This document shows, in pieces, positions 14,632 to 21,154 of a stretch of 21,154 bases of DNA (position 1 is the first letter of the stretch; the number at the start of each line of letters is the position of its first letter). The notes under the pieces are model-generated. The model did no database searches. It worked only from the letters and a program-made list of their open reading frames with translations, and had not been told where the DNA came from. Origin of the DNA: Hydrogenothermaceae bacterium (GTDB lineage: Bacteria; Aquificota; Aquificia; Aquificales; Hydrogenothermaceae); NCBI GenBank assembly GCA_012961365.1, contig DTZN01000038.1:1-21154 (forward strand), in the 5' to 3' direction. Made by a program: the position numbers and the translations under genes.

Positions 14632-15690
14632 ATGGGAAGAATAATTCCAGAAAGTAAAGAAATTTATAAGATAATTTTTGATGATTTCTTTAAAGCTCCT
14701 ATTTATATAGGAGATGAAGATAAATTTAAAGAGCTTATTAATTCTATGAAAGAAGAAAAAAATTTTGAAGAAGCAAAAAGGTTAGCAAAACAATGGGTAA
14801 ATCTAAAAAAAGATAAATTTAAAATAAATTACCATGGTAAATTTATAAACCTTGGGCAAAAAACTGCAATTATGGGAATATTAAACATTACTCCTGATTC
14901 GTTTTCAGATGGAGGAATTTATTATAAAAATATAGATAAAGCCATTGAAAGAATATCACAAATGCTTGATGAAGGGGCAGATATTATTGATATAGGGGGA
15001 GAATCTACAAGACCGGGAGCAGAACCTGTTTCTACTTTTGAAGAACTAGAAAGGGTAATTCCAATTATTAAAGAAGCAAGAAAACAACTTGGAAATGACT
15101 TTTTTATTTCAATTGATACATATAAAGCAAAAGTTGCAGAAGAAGCTTTAAAAGCTGGAGCAGATATTGTTAATGATATAAGTGCAATGAGTTTTGATAA
15201 AGATATGGCAAAAGTTGTTGCTGATTTTGATTGTCCTGTAATTTTGAACCACATAAAAGGAACTCCAAAAAACATGCAAAAAAATCCTTACTATGATGAT
15301 GTGATTGAAGAAATCATAAACTTTTTAGAGCAACAGATTGATTATGGAATAAAAAAGGGGATTAGAGAAGATAGATTTATAATAGACCCTGGAATAGGTT
15401 TTGGTAAAAATGTAGAACATAATGTTGAAATAATAAAAAGGCTATTAGAATTGAAAATTTTGGGACTTCCTATTTTAATAGGTATATCAAGAAAATCTTT
15501 CATTGGCTTAATTCTAAAAAATCTCTTAGGAAAATCAGAATATCCTCCGAAAGAAAGAATAAATGGAACTTTAGCGGCAACTGCTATAGCGGTTTTAAAT
15601 GGAGCACATATAGTTAGAGTTCACGATGTGAAAGAAACTGCTGAATTTTTAACAATTTTAGATACAATTAGAGGATATAGGCTTGTATGA
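14632..15690 (+). CDS. folP: Dihydropteroate synthase
   Basis: Condenses p-aminobenzoate with dihydropterin pyrophosphate in folate synthesis, linking to the shikimate product made by aroD at the operon head. The 352-residue protein has MGILNITPDSFSDGG at 81-95, DIIDIGGESTRPGA (about 117-130), SIDTYKAKVAE, NDISAM, IDPGIGFGK, GISRKSFIG and a final RVHDV. The family usually reaches the first motif within about 20 residues; here about 65 extra residues form an N-terminal region that is mostly charged helix. GAGGGG precedes the ATG by 6 nt. The stop overlaps the start of cdaA by 8 nt. Confidence 0.94.
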   Translation: MGRIIPESKEIYKIIFDDFFKAPIYIGDEDKFKELINSMKEEKNFEEAKRLAKQWVNLKKDKFKINYHGKFINLGQKTAIMGILNITPDSFSDGGIYYKNIDKAIERISQMLDEGADIIDIGGESTRPGAEPVSTFEELERVIPIIKEARKQLGNDFFISIDTYKAKVAEEALKAGADIVNDISAMSFDKDMAKVVADFDCPVILNHIKGTPKNMQKNPYYDDVIEEIINFLEQQIDYGIKKGIREDRFIIDPGIGFGKNVEHNVEIIKRLLELKILGLPILIGISRKSFIGLILKNLLGKSEYPPKERINGTLAATAIAVLNGAHIVRVHDVKETAEFLTILDTIRGYRLV

Positions 15691-16528
15691 AATTTTTAAC
15701 ATAATAAGAAGCATAAAGCTCAATGATGTAATTGATATACTCCTAACAGCTACGCTTATATACTTTTTACTTAAATTCCTTATTGGAACAAGAGGCTGGC
15801 AAATATTAATAGGCATTTTTGTAATTCTAGTAGTTTGGTTTTTCGCAAAATTATTCAATTTAACAACTATTAGCTGGATTTTTGATAATTTATGGGCAGT
15901 TGGTTTATTCATTTTAATTGTAGTATTTCAACCCGAACTTAGACGAGGATTAGCTAAAATAGGTGAAGGTCAATTTTTACCCTCTGTATTTTTATCTCAA
16001 AAAAAAGTTATAGATGAAGTTATTAGAGCATGTATATTCTTAGCAGAAAGAAAAATTGGAGCATTAATTGTTTTTGAAAGAAGTATAGACTTAGAAAATT
16101 ATGTTGAAGGTTGCGTAAAACTAAATTCAGAAGTTTCTTTAGAGCTTTTAATTTCTATTTTTACTCCTCAAACTCCTTTACACGATGGAGCTGTAATTAT
16201 AAAAGAGCAAAAAATTGCTTCTGCTAGATGTTTTTTGCCTTTAACCATAAACCCTAATGTACCTAAAAATATTGGAACTAGACATAGAGCTGCTATAGGT
16301 ATTTCTGAAGAAACAGATGCTATAGCCCTTGTAGTATCTGAAGAAAGAGGAGAAATATCTATGGCTGTAAATGGTATTTTATATAGAGATTTAGATACTC
16401 TTGCACTTCAAGAAAGGCTTTCTGTTTACCTTGGAATAAGAAAAAATACTTGGTTTAATAAACTCAAAAGAAAATACAAAAGAGTAATAAATAAAAAAGA
16501 TGGAAAAAATAAGAAAACCACTGCTTAA
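15683..16528 (+). CDS. cdaA: Diadenylate cyclase CdaA (c-di-AMP synthase)
   Basis: Makes cyclic di-AMP from two ATP at the inner membrane. Three membrane helices (about residues 15-33, 38-58 and 66-82) precede the DAC catalytic domain, which has the DGA motif at 168-170 (PLHDGAVI) and GTRHRAA at 198-204, both essential in the family. The sequence IFTPQTPLHDGA and the segment ETDAIALVVSEERGEIS are typical. The start is TTG 15683, 8 nt inside folP, with GAGGA upstream; the ATG at 15687 is in another frame and stops at once. cdaR follows with a 29-nt overlap. glmM, the usual third gene, is absent. Confidence 0.92.
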   Translation: MYEIFNIIRSIKLNDVIDILLTATLIYFLLKFLIGTRGWQILIGIFVILVVWFFAKLFNLTTISWIFDNLWAVGLFILIVVFQPELRRGLAKIGEGQFLPSVFLSQKKVIDEVIRACIFLAERKIGALIVFERSIDLENYVEGCVKLNSEVSLELLISIFTPQTPLHDGAVIIKEQKIASARCFLPLTINPNVPKNIGTRHRAAIGISEETDAIALVVSEERGEISMAVNGILYRDLDTLALQERLSVYLGIRKNTWFNKLKRKYKRVINKKDGKNKKTTA

Positions 16529-16871
16529 CAATTGGTATTTAAAAATTTTTGCTCTTCTTGTTGCATTTTTACTTTGGTTAAATTTGAATTATTTTGAAAG
16601 AGCTAAATTTGAACTTGTTATTCCAGTTGAAGTAATAAATTTACCTGAAAATTATAAAGTAGAAAAAATCTATCCTAGTAAAGTAAATGTTTTAGTTGAG
16701 GGAAATATTAGAAACCTATCTAGGCTAAATTTTAAGATAAAAGCATTTTGCGATGCTTCAAATGTAAAAATTGGAGAAAATGAACTTCCTGTAATTGTTC
16801 AAAGCAAAGAAAAAAAATTAATTATAAAAAAAGTTGAACCATCTTATATCAAAGTTTATATTAAACACTAA
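16500..16871 (+). CDS. cdaR: CdaR/YbbR-domain protein, single domain
   Basis: A 123-residue membrane-anchored protein with one N-terminal helix (about residues 10-28, WYLKIFALLVAFLLWLNL) and a single YbbR domain (about 35-120) containing VIPVEVINLPENY and YPSKVNVLVEG. YbbR proteins regulate CdaA; the Bacillus protein has four domains, so this is a minimal version. The ATG lies 29 nt inside cdaA, so translation is likely coupled. The 3' end overlaps the convergent deacetylase-family gene by 11 nt and no terminator hairpin is seen between them. Confidence 0.85.
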   Translation: MEKIRKPLLNNWYLKIFALLVAFLLWLNLNYFERAKFELVIPVEVINLPENYKVEKIYPSKVNVLVEGNIRNLSRLNFKIKAFCDASNVKIGENELPVIVQSKEKKLIIKKVEPSYIKVYIKH

Positions 16872-17781
16872 GCATTTTCTCTACTGTAATTTTTGCACTT
16901 GCTCCAAGTGCTGGTAAATCGTAGCCTCCTTCTAACATAAAAATAAATGGAGTGTTTGCAGATTTTAATATATATTCAACGATTTTTCCTATTCCTTCTG
17001 TAGAAACTTCCAAATACGCAAGTGGGTCATCTTTGTGTAAATCGTATCCTGCAGAAACTAAGATTATATCTGGCTTAAATTTGTTTACTAGATTAGGTAG
17101 TATTTCACCATAAACAAATTCATAATCTTCATCATTACTACCTGCTGGCATAGGTGCATTATAAGTATAGCCTAAACCTTTACCTGCTCCTTTTTCATCC
17201 TCTGCTCCAGTTCCCGGGTAAAATGGATACTGATGTGTTGAAAAGTAAAACACTGTATTATCTTCCCAAAATGCTTTTTGGGTTCCGTTTCCATGATGAG
17301 CATCAAAATCAATTATAAATACCTTTTCATAGCCTTGCTTTTGTGCATATCTTGCAGTTATTGCAATATTGTTAAAAATACAAAAACCCATTGCTTTTGA
17401 GTATTCTGCATGGTGCCCAGGGGGTCTAATATTGGCAAAAACCCTTTCTACTACACTCTCTTTAATTTTATCTACTGCTTCTAATCCTGCTCCAACTGCG
17501 TAAGTTGCTATATTATAACTTTCTGAAACACAGTAAGTATCAGGGTCAAGCCATGTTCCTCCTGCGGAGCACAAATCCATAATTTCTTGAGGATAGTAAA
17601 CATCATGAACCATAGATATATCTTTAGCTGTAGCTCTACGAGGCTTTATTTGAATTAATTTATCTTTTAAACCTTGTAAAGCATTATCAATTGCAATAAC
17701 CCTTTCTGGTCTTTCTGGGTGCTCTCTAGGTGGTTTATGTTCTGTATATAATTCTTTGTATACGTATCCTACTCTTTTCAT
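16861..17781 (-). CDS. Histone deacetylase-family amidohydrolase (AcuC/acetylpolyamine type)
   Basis: A 306-residue zinc hydrolase that removes acetyl groups from lysine or acetylated small amines; the substrate cannot be told. The arginase/deacetylase fold shows HPERPERV (21-28), RPPGHHAE with H123 and H124, the zinc ligands D160 and H162 in IDFDAHHGNGT and D247 in SAGYDLHKDDPL, and EGGYDL with the transition-state tyrosine Y287. All catalytic residues are present. AGGAG precedes the ATG by 6 nt. It lies 11 nt after the NYN-domain gene on the same strand, so the pair is likely co-transcribed. Confidence 0.88.
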   Translation of the reverse strand: MKRVGYVYKELYTEHKPPREHPERPERVIAIDNALQGLKDKLIQIKPRRATAKDISMVHDVYYPQEIMDLCSAGGTWLDPDTYCVSESYNIATYAVGAGLEAVDKIKESVVERVFANIRPPGHHAEYSKAMGFCIFNNIAITARYAQKQGYEKVFIIDFDAHHGNGTQKAFWEDNTVFYFSTHQYPFYPGTGAEDEKGAGKGLGYTYNAPMPAGSNDEDYEFVYGEILPNLVNKFKPDIILVSAGYDLHKDDPLAYLEVSTEGIGKIVEYILKSANTPFIFMLEGGYDLPALGASAKITVEKMLSV

Positions 17782-17792
17782 TTTTTCTCCTT

Positions 17793-18491
17793 TTATCTGG
17801 AAAATATAGCTTTTAGTTTTTGTAGTATTTTAACTATAAGATTTTTATTTTTTGTTTGTTCTATTTGTTTTGGTTTATTTAAAGGTGTTGTAAATTTATA
17901 GGCTAAATTATCAAGTAATAAAAATGAATCACAAACTTTTCTAAGCTCATAGGAGCTTGTTCTTTTAAATGATACATTTTCTACCCTTTTTCCAAGTTCT
18001 TGAATTTCTTCAACTACTGGAACATAGTCACTATCTCCACTTACTAAAATAGCAGTATCATAGGCATCTCTAAATGCTAAACTTACCATGTCTGTTGCAA
18101 GTAAAACATCTACTCCCTTTTCTATATAGCCTTCAGGGGTTTTTTTTAGAGGCATTGTTTTTACTTTTATACCTAGCTTTTGAAGCTCATTTAAAAACCC
18201 TTCTTGTTTTTTCCACTGCTGAAATAAATCTTCTCTTTCTTGTATCATATCTTGGTTAGGAATGCCTGTATAAAAATATGCTCTAAGCAACCATCTATCT
18301 CTTTTTAAAAGGTTTATTAGTTTTTTATAGTCTATTTTTATCTTTAAATAATTTGATGCATGAAACATATTTCCTGCATCAATAAATATTGCTACTCTTT
18401 CATTTATATATCTATATTCTATTTGTTTAATTTTGTGTTTTTTCTTTAATATGCTTAACAAATTTCTTCTTTCCTCATTATATATTTTCAC
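17793..18491 (-). CDS. NYN-domain (LabA/DUF88-type) protein
   Basis: A 232-residue protein with a PIN-like NYN domain, probably a metal-dependent ribonuclease. The motifs are VAIFIDAGN (D38), KGVDVLLATDMV (D128, D134) and LVSGDSDYVPVV (D153, D155), preserving the acidic cluster. An N-terminal basic helix (about 1-30) and a basic C-terminal tail flank the domain. GTG 18491 is the first start and lacks a clear ribosome binding site; a TTG at 18461 has GAGG about 11 nt upstream and is an alternative. The deacetylase-family gene follows with an 11-nt gap. Cellular target unknown. Confidence 0.8.
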   Translation of the reverse strand: MKIYNEERRNLLSILKKKHKIKQIEYRYINERVAIFIDAGNMFHASNYLKIKIDYKKLINLLKRDRWLLRAYFYTGIPNQDMIQEREDLFQQWKKQEGFLNELQKLGIKVKTMPLKKTPEGYIEKGVDVLLATDMVSLAFRDAYDTAILVSGDSDYVPVVEEIQELGKRVENVSFKRTSSYELRKVCDSFLLLDNLAYKFTTPLNKPKQIEQTKNKNLIVKILQKLKAIFSR

Positions 18492-18533
18492 TTTACAATA
18501 AAAATATAAAATTTTGTTAGTCCCTTTTCAAGC

Positions 18534-19310
18534 TTACAGAGAACATATTTTTGATAGTTCTACTTTTTCTAGGGGTATTTCAGGAAGTAAAAGATTTTTT
18601 AATGTATAAAAAGAAGGAGCTTCATCTGTAATAAATATTTTTTTGTGTGAATTTTTTTGTATGTTATTCAAAAATTTTTTTACATAGCTATTAATTGTGC
18701 TTGTAGAATCCACTATATTTATGGAAGGATACATGGTTAATATCTCTTCTTTTAAAAGTGGATAATGGGTGCAACCTAAAATAAGAGTGTCTATATCTTT
18801 ATCTATAATTTCTTGCAAGTAATCCTTAATAATTAATCTTGTTATCTCTCCTTTTATTCTACCTTCTTCAACTAATGGAACAAAAAGGGGACATGGTTTT
18901 GAAAAAACTTTAGCTCCATTTTCTTCTAATAATTTTTGATAACTACCACTTCTAATTGTAGCTTGAGTTCCTATAACACCAATTTTTTTTGTTTTTGATA
19001 TTTTTAAAGCGTATTCAACTCCGGGAGTTATAACATCTATTACTGGAATGTTTAAATAACTTTTTAGAGTTTCAATAGCATAGGAAGATGCAGTATTACA
19101 AGCAACTATTAAAAGGCTAATATCAAAATTTTTCTTTAAAAATGTAGCACATTCTACACTATATCTTATTATTGTATCTTTTGATTTATTTCCATATGGA
19201 ACCCTTGCTGTGTCTCCTAAATAAAAAATATTGGCATCTGGGAAATCTTTAAGAATAGCTTTAAAGACAGTTAAACCACCTATTCCTGAGTCAAATATAC
19301 CAATAGACAT
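18534..19310 (-). CDS. murI: Glutamate racemase
   Basis: Converts L-glutamate to D-glutamate for peptidoglycan. The 258-residue protein shows IGIFDSGIGGLTV (D7 and S8), GDTARVPYG (32-40), VACNTAS with catalytic C71, PVIDVITPG, and GCTHYPLL with catalytic C180. Both cysteines and the flanking acidic and histidine partners are intact. Start ATG overlaps the rsfS stop by one base (TAATG), so translation is coupled. It continues the minus-strand run from the SecA end of the window; the NYN gene follows after a 42-bp gap with no clear hairpin. Confidence 0.95.
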   Translation of the reverse strand: MSIGIFDSGIGGLTVFKAILKDFPDANIFYLGDTARVPYGNKSKDTIIRYSVECATFLKKNFDISLLIVACNTASSYAIETLKSYLNIPVIDVITPGVEYALKISKTKKIGVIGTQATIRSGSYQKLLEENGAKVFSKPCPLFVPLVEEGRIKGEITRLIIKDYLQEIIDKDIDTLILGCTHYPLLKEEILTMYPSINIVDSTSTINSYVKKFLNNIQKNSHKKIFITDEAPSFYTLKNLLLPEIPLEKVELSKICSL

Positions 19311-19663
19311 TACTCTTTAATTTCTACCCTTGGTGCATCTTGCCATAGTCTTTCAAGTTCGTAATATTCTCTAAGCTCAGGTAAGAAGATATGAACCATA
19401 ATATCTCCATAATCTATAACTATCCATCTACCTTCAGAATAACCTTCTACATGGGAATGAACTATACCTTTATCTTTAAGGGTTTTTATTATTTCATCTG
19501 CTATTGCTCTTGTATGAACAGGAACATCTCCTGATGTGATTATCATGTAATCTGTTATTGGATTTATATCTCCAATTTTCAATACAACTGTATCCTGCCC
19601 CTTCTTATCAGATATTACATTTACTACTTCCTTTACGAGATTTTCTGTATTTTCTGTTCCGAT
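19310..19663 (-). CDS. rsfS: Ribosomal silencing factor RsfS with apparent ATC start
   Basis: Binds ribosomal protein uL14 and blocks subunit joining in starvation. The intact protein, read from ATC at 19663, is 117 residues, a normal RsfS length. It contains ENLVKEVVNVISDKKGQD (helix 1), VVLKIGDINPITDYMIITSG, THTRAIADEI-like VHTRAIADEI, EGRWIVIDYGDIMVHIF and YYELERLW. The first conventional start, TTG 19582, would remove 27 residues including helix 1 and part of the first strand. An in-frame TAA lies at 19672-19670, two codons before the ATC, and no ATG, GTG or TTG occurs between. AAAGGAGGT sits 9 nt upstream. A sequencing error remains possible. Confidence 0.85.
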   Translation of the reverse strand: MGTENTENLVKEVVNVISDKKGQDTVVLKIGDINPITDYMIITSGDVPVHTRAIADEIIKTLKDKGIVHSHVEGYSEGRWIVIDYGDIMVHIFLPELREYYELERLWQDAPRVEIKE

Positions 19664-19672
19664 TTGTTTTTA

Positions 19673-19680
19673 CCTCCTTT
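19673..19680 (-). promoter_or_regulatory. Strong ribosome binding site fixing the rsfS start
   Basis: AAAGGAGG on the minus strand, with GGAGG ending at 19673, 9 nt before the ATC codon at 19663. No standard start lies within 40 nt downstream in any frame, so this site makes sense only if the ATC or another near-cognate codon is used. Confidence 0.7.
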
Positions 19681-19814
19681 TAAATAATTTTTCCTAATAT
19701 ATAGCCTATTATAAATGCTCCAATAATTGCAATTATATATTTATTTTTATCAAAACTTCCTGTTTTGATACCTTTGTTAAATTTAATTACATTATTTTTA
19801 TTTTTTTCTCGCAT
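19680..19814 (-). CDS. 44-residue single-pass membrane peptide
   Basis: A small gene between the LapA-domain gene and rsfS, starting at ATG 19814, 10 nt after the LapA stop, with AGGGA upstream. The product has a polar basic N-terminal half (MREKNKNN to about residue 26) and one C-terminal helix containing GAFIIGYILG, a glycine-spaced pattern often seen in packed helices. The stop codon abuts the strong ribosome binding site of rsfS, so translation may be coupled. No family is recognised. Confidence 0.65.
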   Translation of the reverse strand: MREKNKNNVIKFNKGIKTGSFDKNKYIIAIIGAFIIGYILGKII

Positions 19815-19824
19815 ATAGTCCCTA

Positions 19825-20217
19825 TCATACAGGCCCACTTTTTGTATCCTCCAATTCTACTTTTATGTTTTGTTTGTTTTTTTCTAGCTCTAACTGCTCT
19901 TTTAGAGATTTATTTTCCTCTTCTAAAGATTTTATGCTTTTTTTACATTTTTCAAGGTCTTTTTCTAAAAATGATATTTTCCTTTTTAGTTTTAATTTTT
20001 CAAATTTAAAAGCTATCCAATCTGTAATGGTGAAAATTAGTATAAGAATGGCTCCTATTACTATACTTAAAATTATTACTATTGCTAAAGGAATTTGAGG
20101 AGTTTCATAATTTGGTAAAAGTTTTATTGAAATTTGAGGCTGAGTATTCATTGACACAAAGTAAGCAGTTAAAAGTAGTACTATTAACCATAAAATTAGT
20201 TTTATTTTACTTATCAT
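19825..20217 (-). CDS. LapA-domain (DUF1049) membrane protein
   Basis: A 130-residue inner-membrane protein with two helices (about residues 5-22 and 42-64) separated by a periplasmic segment (VSMNTQPQISIKLLP), the usual LapA/DUF1049 layout, followed by a cytoplasmic coiled coil (about 72-118, rich in Lys, Glu and Leu). In E. coli LapA acts with LapB in controlling lipopolysaccharide synthesis; here no lapB is visible, so that role is not claimed. Its start overlaps the HIT gene by 11 nt and the 44-residue peptide gene follows. Confidence 0.8.
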   Translation of the reverse strand: MISKIKLILWLIVLLLTAYFVSMNTQPQISIKLLPNYETPQIPLAIVIILSIVIGAILILIFTITDWIAFKFEKLKLKRKISFLEKDLEKCKKSIKSLEEENKSLKEQLELEKNKQNIKVELEDTKSGPV

Positions 20218-20695
20218 CTTCTATAGCCTTTTTTATTTTATGATAAATTTCTTTTAAATCTTGAGATATTACCTTAACTTCTCCTAAAACAGGCATAAAG
20301 TTAGTATCTCCATTCCATCTTGGAACTATATGATTATGAATATGGGTTTCAAGGCCTGCTCCTGAAACTTTTCCTAGATTGTATCCAAGATTAAATCCAT
20401 CTGGATTTAGGGATTTTTTAAGAGCTTTTATCATTTTTTGGGTTAATGTATTTAGCTCACATAGGGTTTCTTTATCTAAAAGTAAGAAATCTCCTATATG
20501 CTTATTGGGACATACCATTAAATGCCCTGCATTATAAGGATAAAGGTTCATTATTACAAAACATTTTTTACCTCTGTATAAAACTAAATTTTTTTCATCT
20601 TCATTTGATTTATAAGCATTGCATAAAAAACATTCTTCTTGCTTATCTACCCCTTCTATATATTGACTTCTCCAAGGTGAATACAGTTTTTCCAT
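20207..20695 (-). CDS. HIT-family hydrolase/phosphorylase
   Basis: A 162-residue nucleotide-binding protein of the histidine triad superfamily. The triad HIHNH (118-122) is followed by IVPRW. A CFLC pair (22-25) may bind zinc as in related HIT proteins, and YPYNAGHLMVCPNKH (52-66) is the conserved N-terminal block. FNLGYNLG with GAGLETHIH points to the branch annotated as Ap4A phosphorylase or hydrolase; the exact substrate is unproved. AGAGG precedes the ATG. Its 63-bp upstream gap separates it from secA on the same strand; LapA follows with an 11-nt overlap. Confidence 0.88.
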   Translation of the reverse strand: MEKLYSPWRSQYIEGVDKQEECFLCNAYKSNEDEKNLVLYRGKKCFVIMNLYPYNAGHLMVCPNKHIGDFLLLDKETLCELNTLTQKMIKALKKSLNPDGFNLGYNLGKVSGAGLETHIHNHIVPRWNGDTNFMPVLGEVKVISQDLKEIYHKIKKAIEDDK

Positions 20696-20758
20696 ATTTA
20701 TACCTCTTTAATTTAGGATAAATCTAGTGTTAAACCTACATTGTTAATCTCATTACTA

Positions 20759-21154
20759 TTACTTATTTTTATGCTTTCTTCTTTCAAAGCGATTTTTATA
20801 TTTTATTAGCTTCTTCTTTTTAACTTTTTTCTTTTTTTCTTTTGGTGTTTCTTCTTTTATGTTAGTTTGGGCTTGTTGTAAAGTTTTTTCTGCCTCTTTT
20901 GCTAGTTCTTCTTCTTGTTTTCTGAGTTCCTCTTCTGATACTAAATCAACTTTGTATAAATACTCTAAAGTGTTTTTCTTTAGGTTAAATAACATATCTT
21001 CAAAGAGTTTAAATGCTTCCTTTTTATATTCTACAAGTGGATCTCTTTGTGCATATCCTCTTAAAGACACACTTTCTCTTAATCTATCTAGTAAATGCAA
21101 GTGTTCTTTCCATAAAGAGTCTAAAACTTGTAATGTTATATATCTTTCAAATTC
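20759..21154 (-). CDS. secA: Preprotein translocase ATPase SecA, C-terminal end (5' part outside window)
   Basis: The last 131 residues of SecA, open at the right edge. The helical-scaffold end is clear: TLQVLDSLWKEHLHLLDRLR then ESVSLRGYAQRDPLVEYKKEA and FKLFEDM, invariant across SecA proteins. After a coiled segment (DLVSEEELRKQEEELAKEAEK) the protein ends in a lysine-rich tail (KEKKKKVKKKKLIKYKNRF and RRKHKNK). The cysteine-rich zinc motif that binds SecB and phospholipid in many SecAs is absent. Function as the secretion motor is secure from the retained region. Confidence 0.95.
   Translation of the reverse strand, partial: EFERYITLQVLDSLWKEHLHLLDRLRESVSLRGYAQRDPLVEYKKEAFKLFEDMLFNLKKNTLEYLYKVDLVSEEELRKQEEELAKEAEKTLQQAQTNIKEETPKEKKKKVKKKKLIKYKNRFERRKHKNK

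Noticed and set aside
15687..15704. ATG at 15687 as the start of cdaA
   Set aside because: It is in a different frame and meets a stop after five codons; the TTG at 15683 opens the cdaA frame.
18492..18533. Terminator between murI and the NYN gene
   Set aside because: The gap is AT-rich but has no stable stem; T-runs alone are common in this composition.
1..21154. CRISPR array, tRNA genes, insertion sequences, prophage or defence island
   Set aside because: No regularly spaced repeats, tRNA-like cloverleaf, transposase or integrase motifs or terminal repeats were seen by eye; a tRNAscan and repeat search would settle this.

Overview
The window is compact, AT-rich bacterial DNA (roughly 30% GC by eye) with almost no intergenic space, many overlapping genes and frequent TTG or GTG start codons. 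Gene content and protein style (PspA closely resembling the Hydrogenobacter metal-independent phosphoserine phosphatase, tandem DUF507 protein, HisZ, fused RibBA, SecA ending in a lysine-rich tail) point to a thermophilic member of the Aquificota, most likely Hydrogenothermaceae/Sulfurihydrogenibium-like. The lineage is inferred from remembered protein features, not from a search. No rRNA, tRNA, CRISPR array, insertion sequence or prophage was seen; this is chromosomal core sequence with a few accessory metal and redox genes.

Layout. 1-783: miaA on the minus strand, cut by the left edge. 850-1038: a small YjfB-like protein. 1035-3480 (minus): copA-copB, a Tat-exported multicopper oxidase and an outer-membrane copper-resistance protein, with a promoter and a perfect palindrome just upstream of copA. 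3617-5603 (plus): pspA, a 36-residue membrane peptide and hisZ, each pair overlapping by 4 nt. 5628-6104: slyD-type FKBP isomerase followed by a terminator hairpin. 6169-7537: SDR oxidoreductase, a 34-residue membrane peptide and a ThiE/TenI protein. 7591-8418: a polyferredoxin membrane protein of the NapH/CcoG type, probably with its own promoter and followed by a terminator hairpin shared with the convergent genes.

8444-11011 (minus): ribBA, a five-haem cytochrome lipoprotein and a RimI-like acetyltransferase form an overlapping run. 11099-11647 (minus): a tandem DUF507 protein, divergent from a seven-gene plus-strand operon at 11733-16871: aroD, yicC, a small membrane protein, a membrane-anchored PHP phosphoesterase, folP, cdaA and cdaR. 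This combines shikimate and folate synthesis, RNA metabolism and cyclic-di-AMP signalling.

16861-21154 (minus, read right to left): secA 3' end, a HIT hydrolase, LapA-domain protein, a 44-residue membrane peptide, rsfS, murI, an NYN-domain protein and a histone-deacetylase-family amidohydrolase. The most interesting single observation is rsfS: no ATG, GTG or TTG can produce the complete protein. The intact reading frame begins at an ATC codon placed 9 nt after a very strong ribosome binding site, just after an in-frame stop. Other points worth checking are three unannotated-style membrane microproteins, the palindrome at copA, and the haem lipoprotein embedded in the riboflavin gene run. I saw no convincing new multi-gene defence or mobile system.
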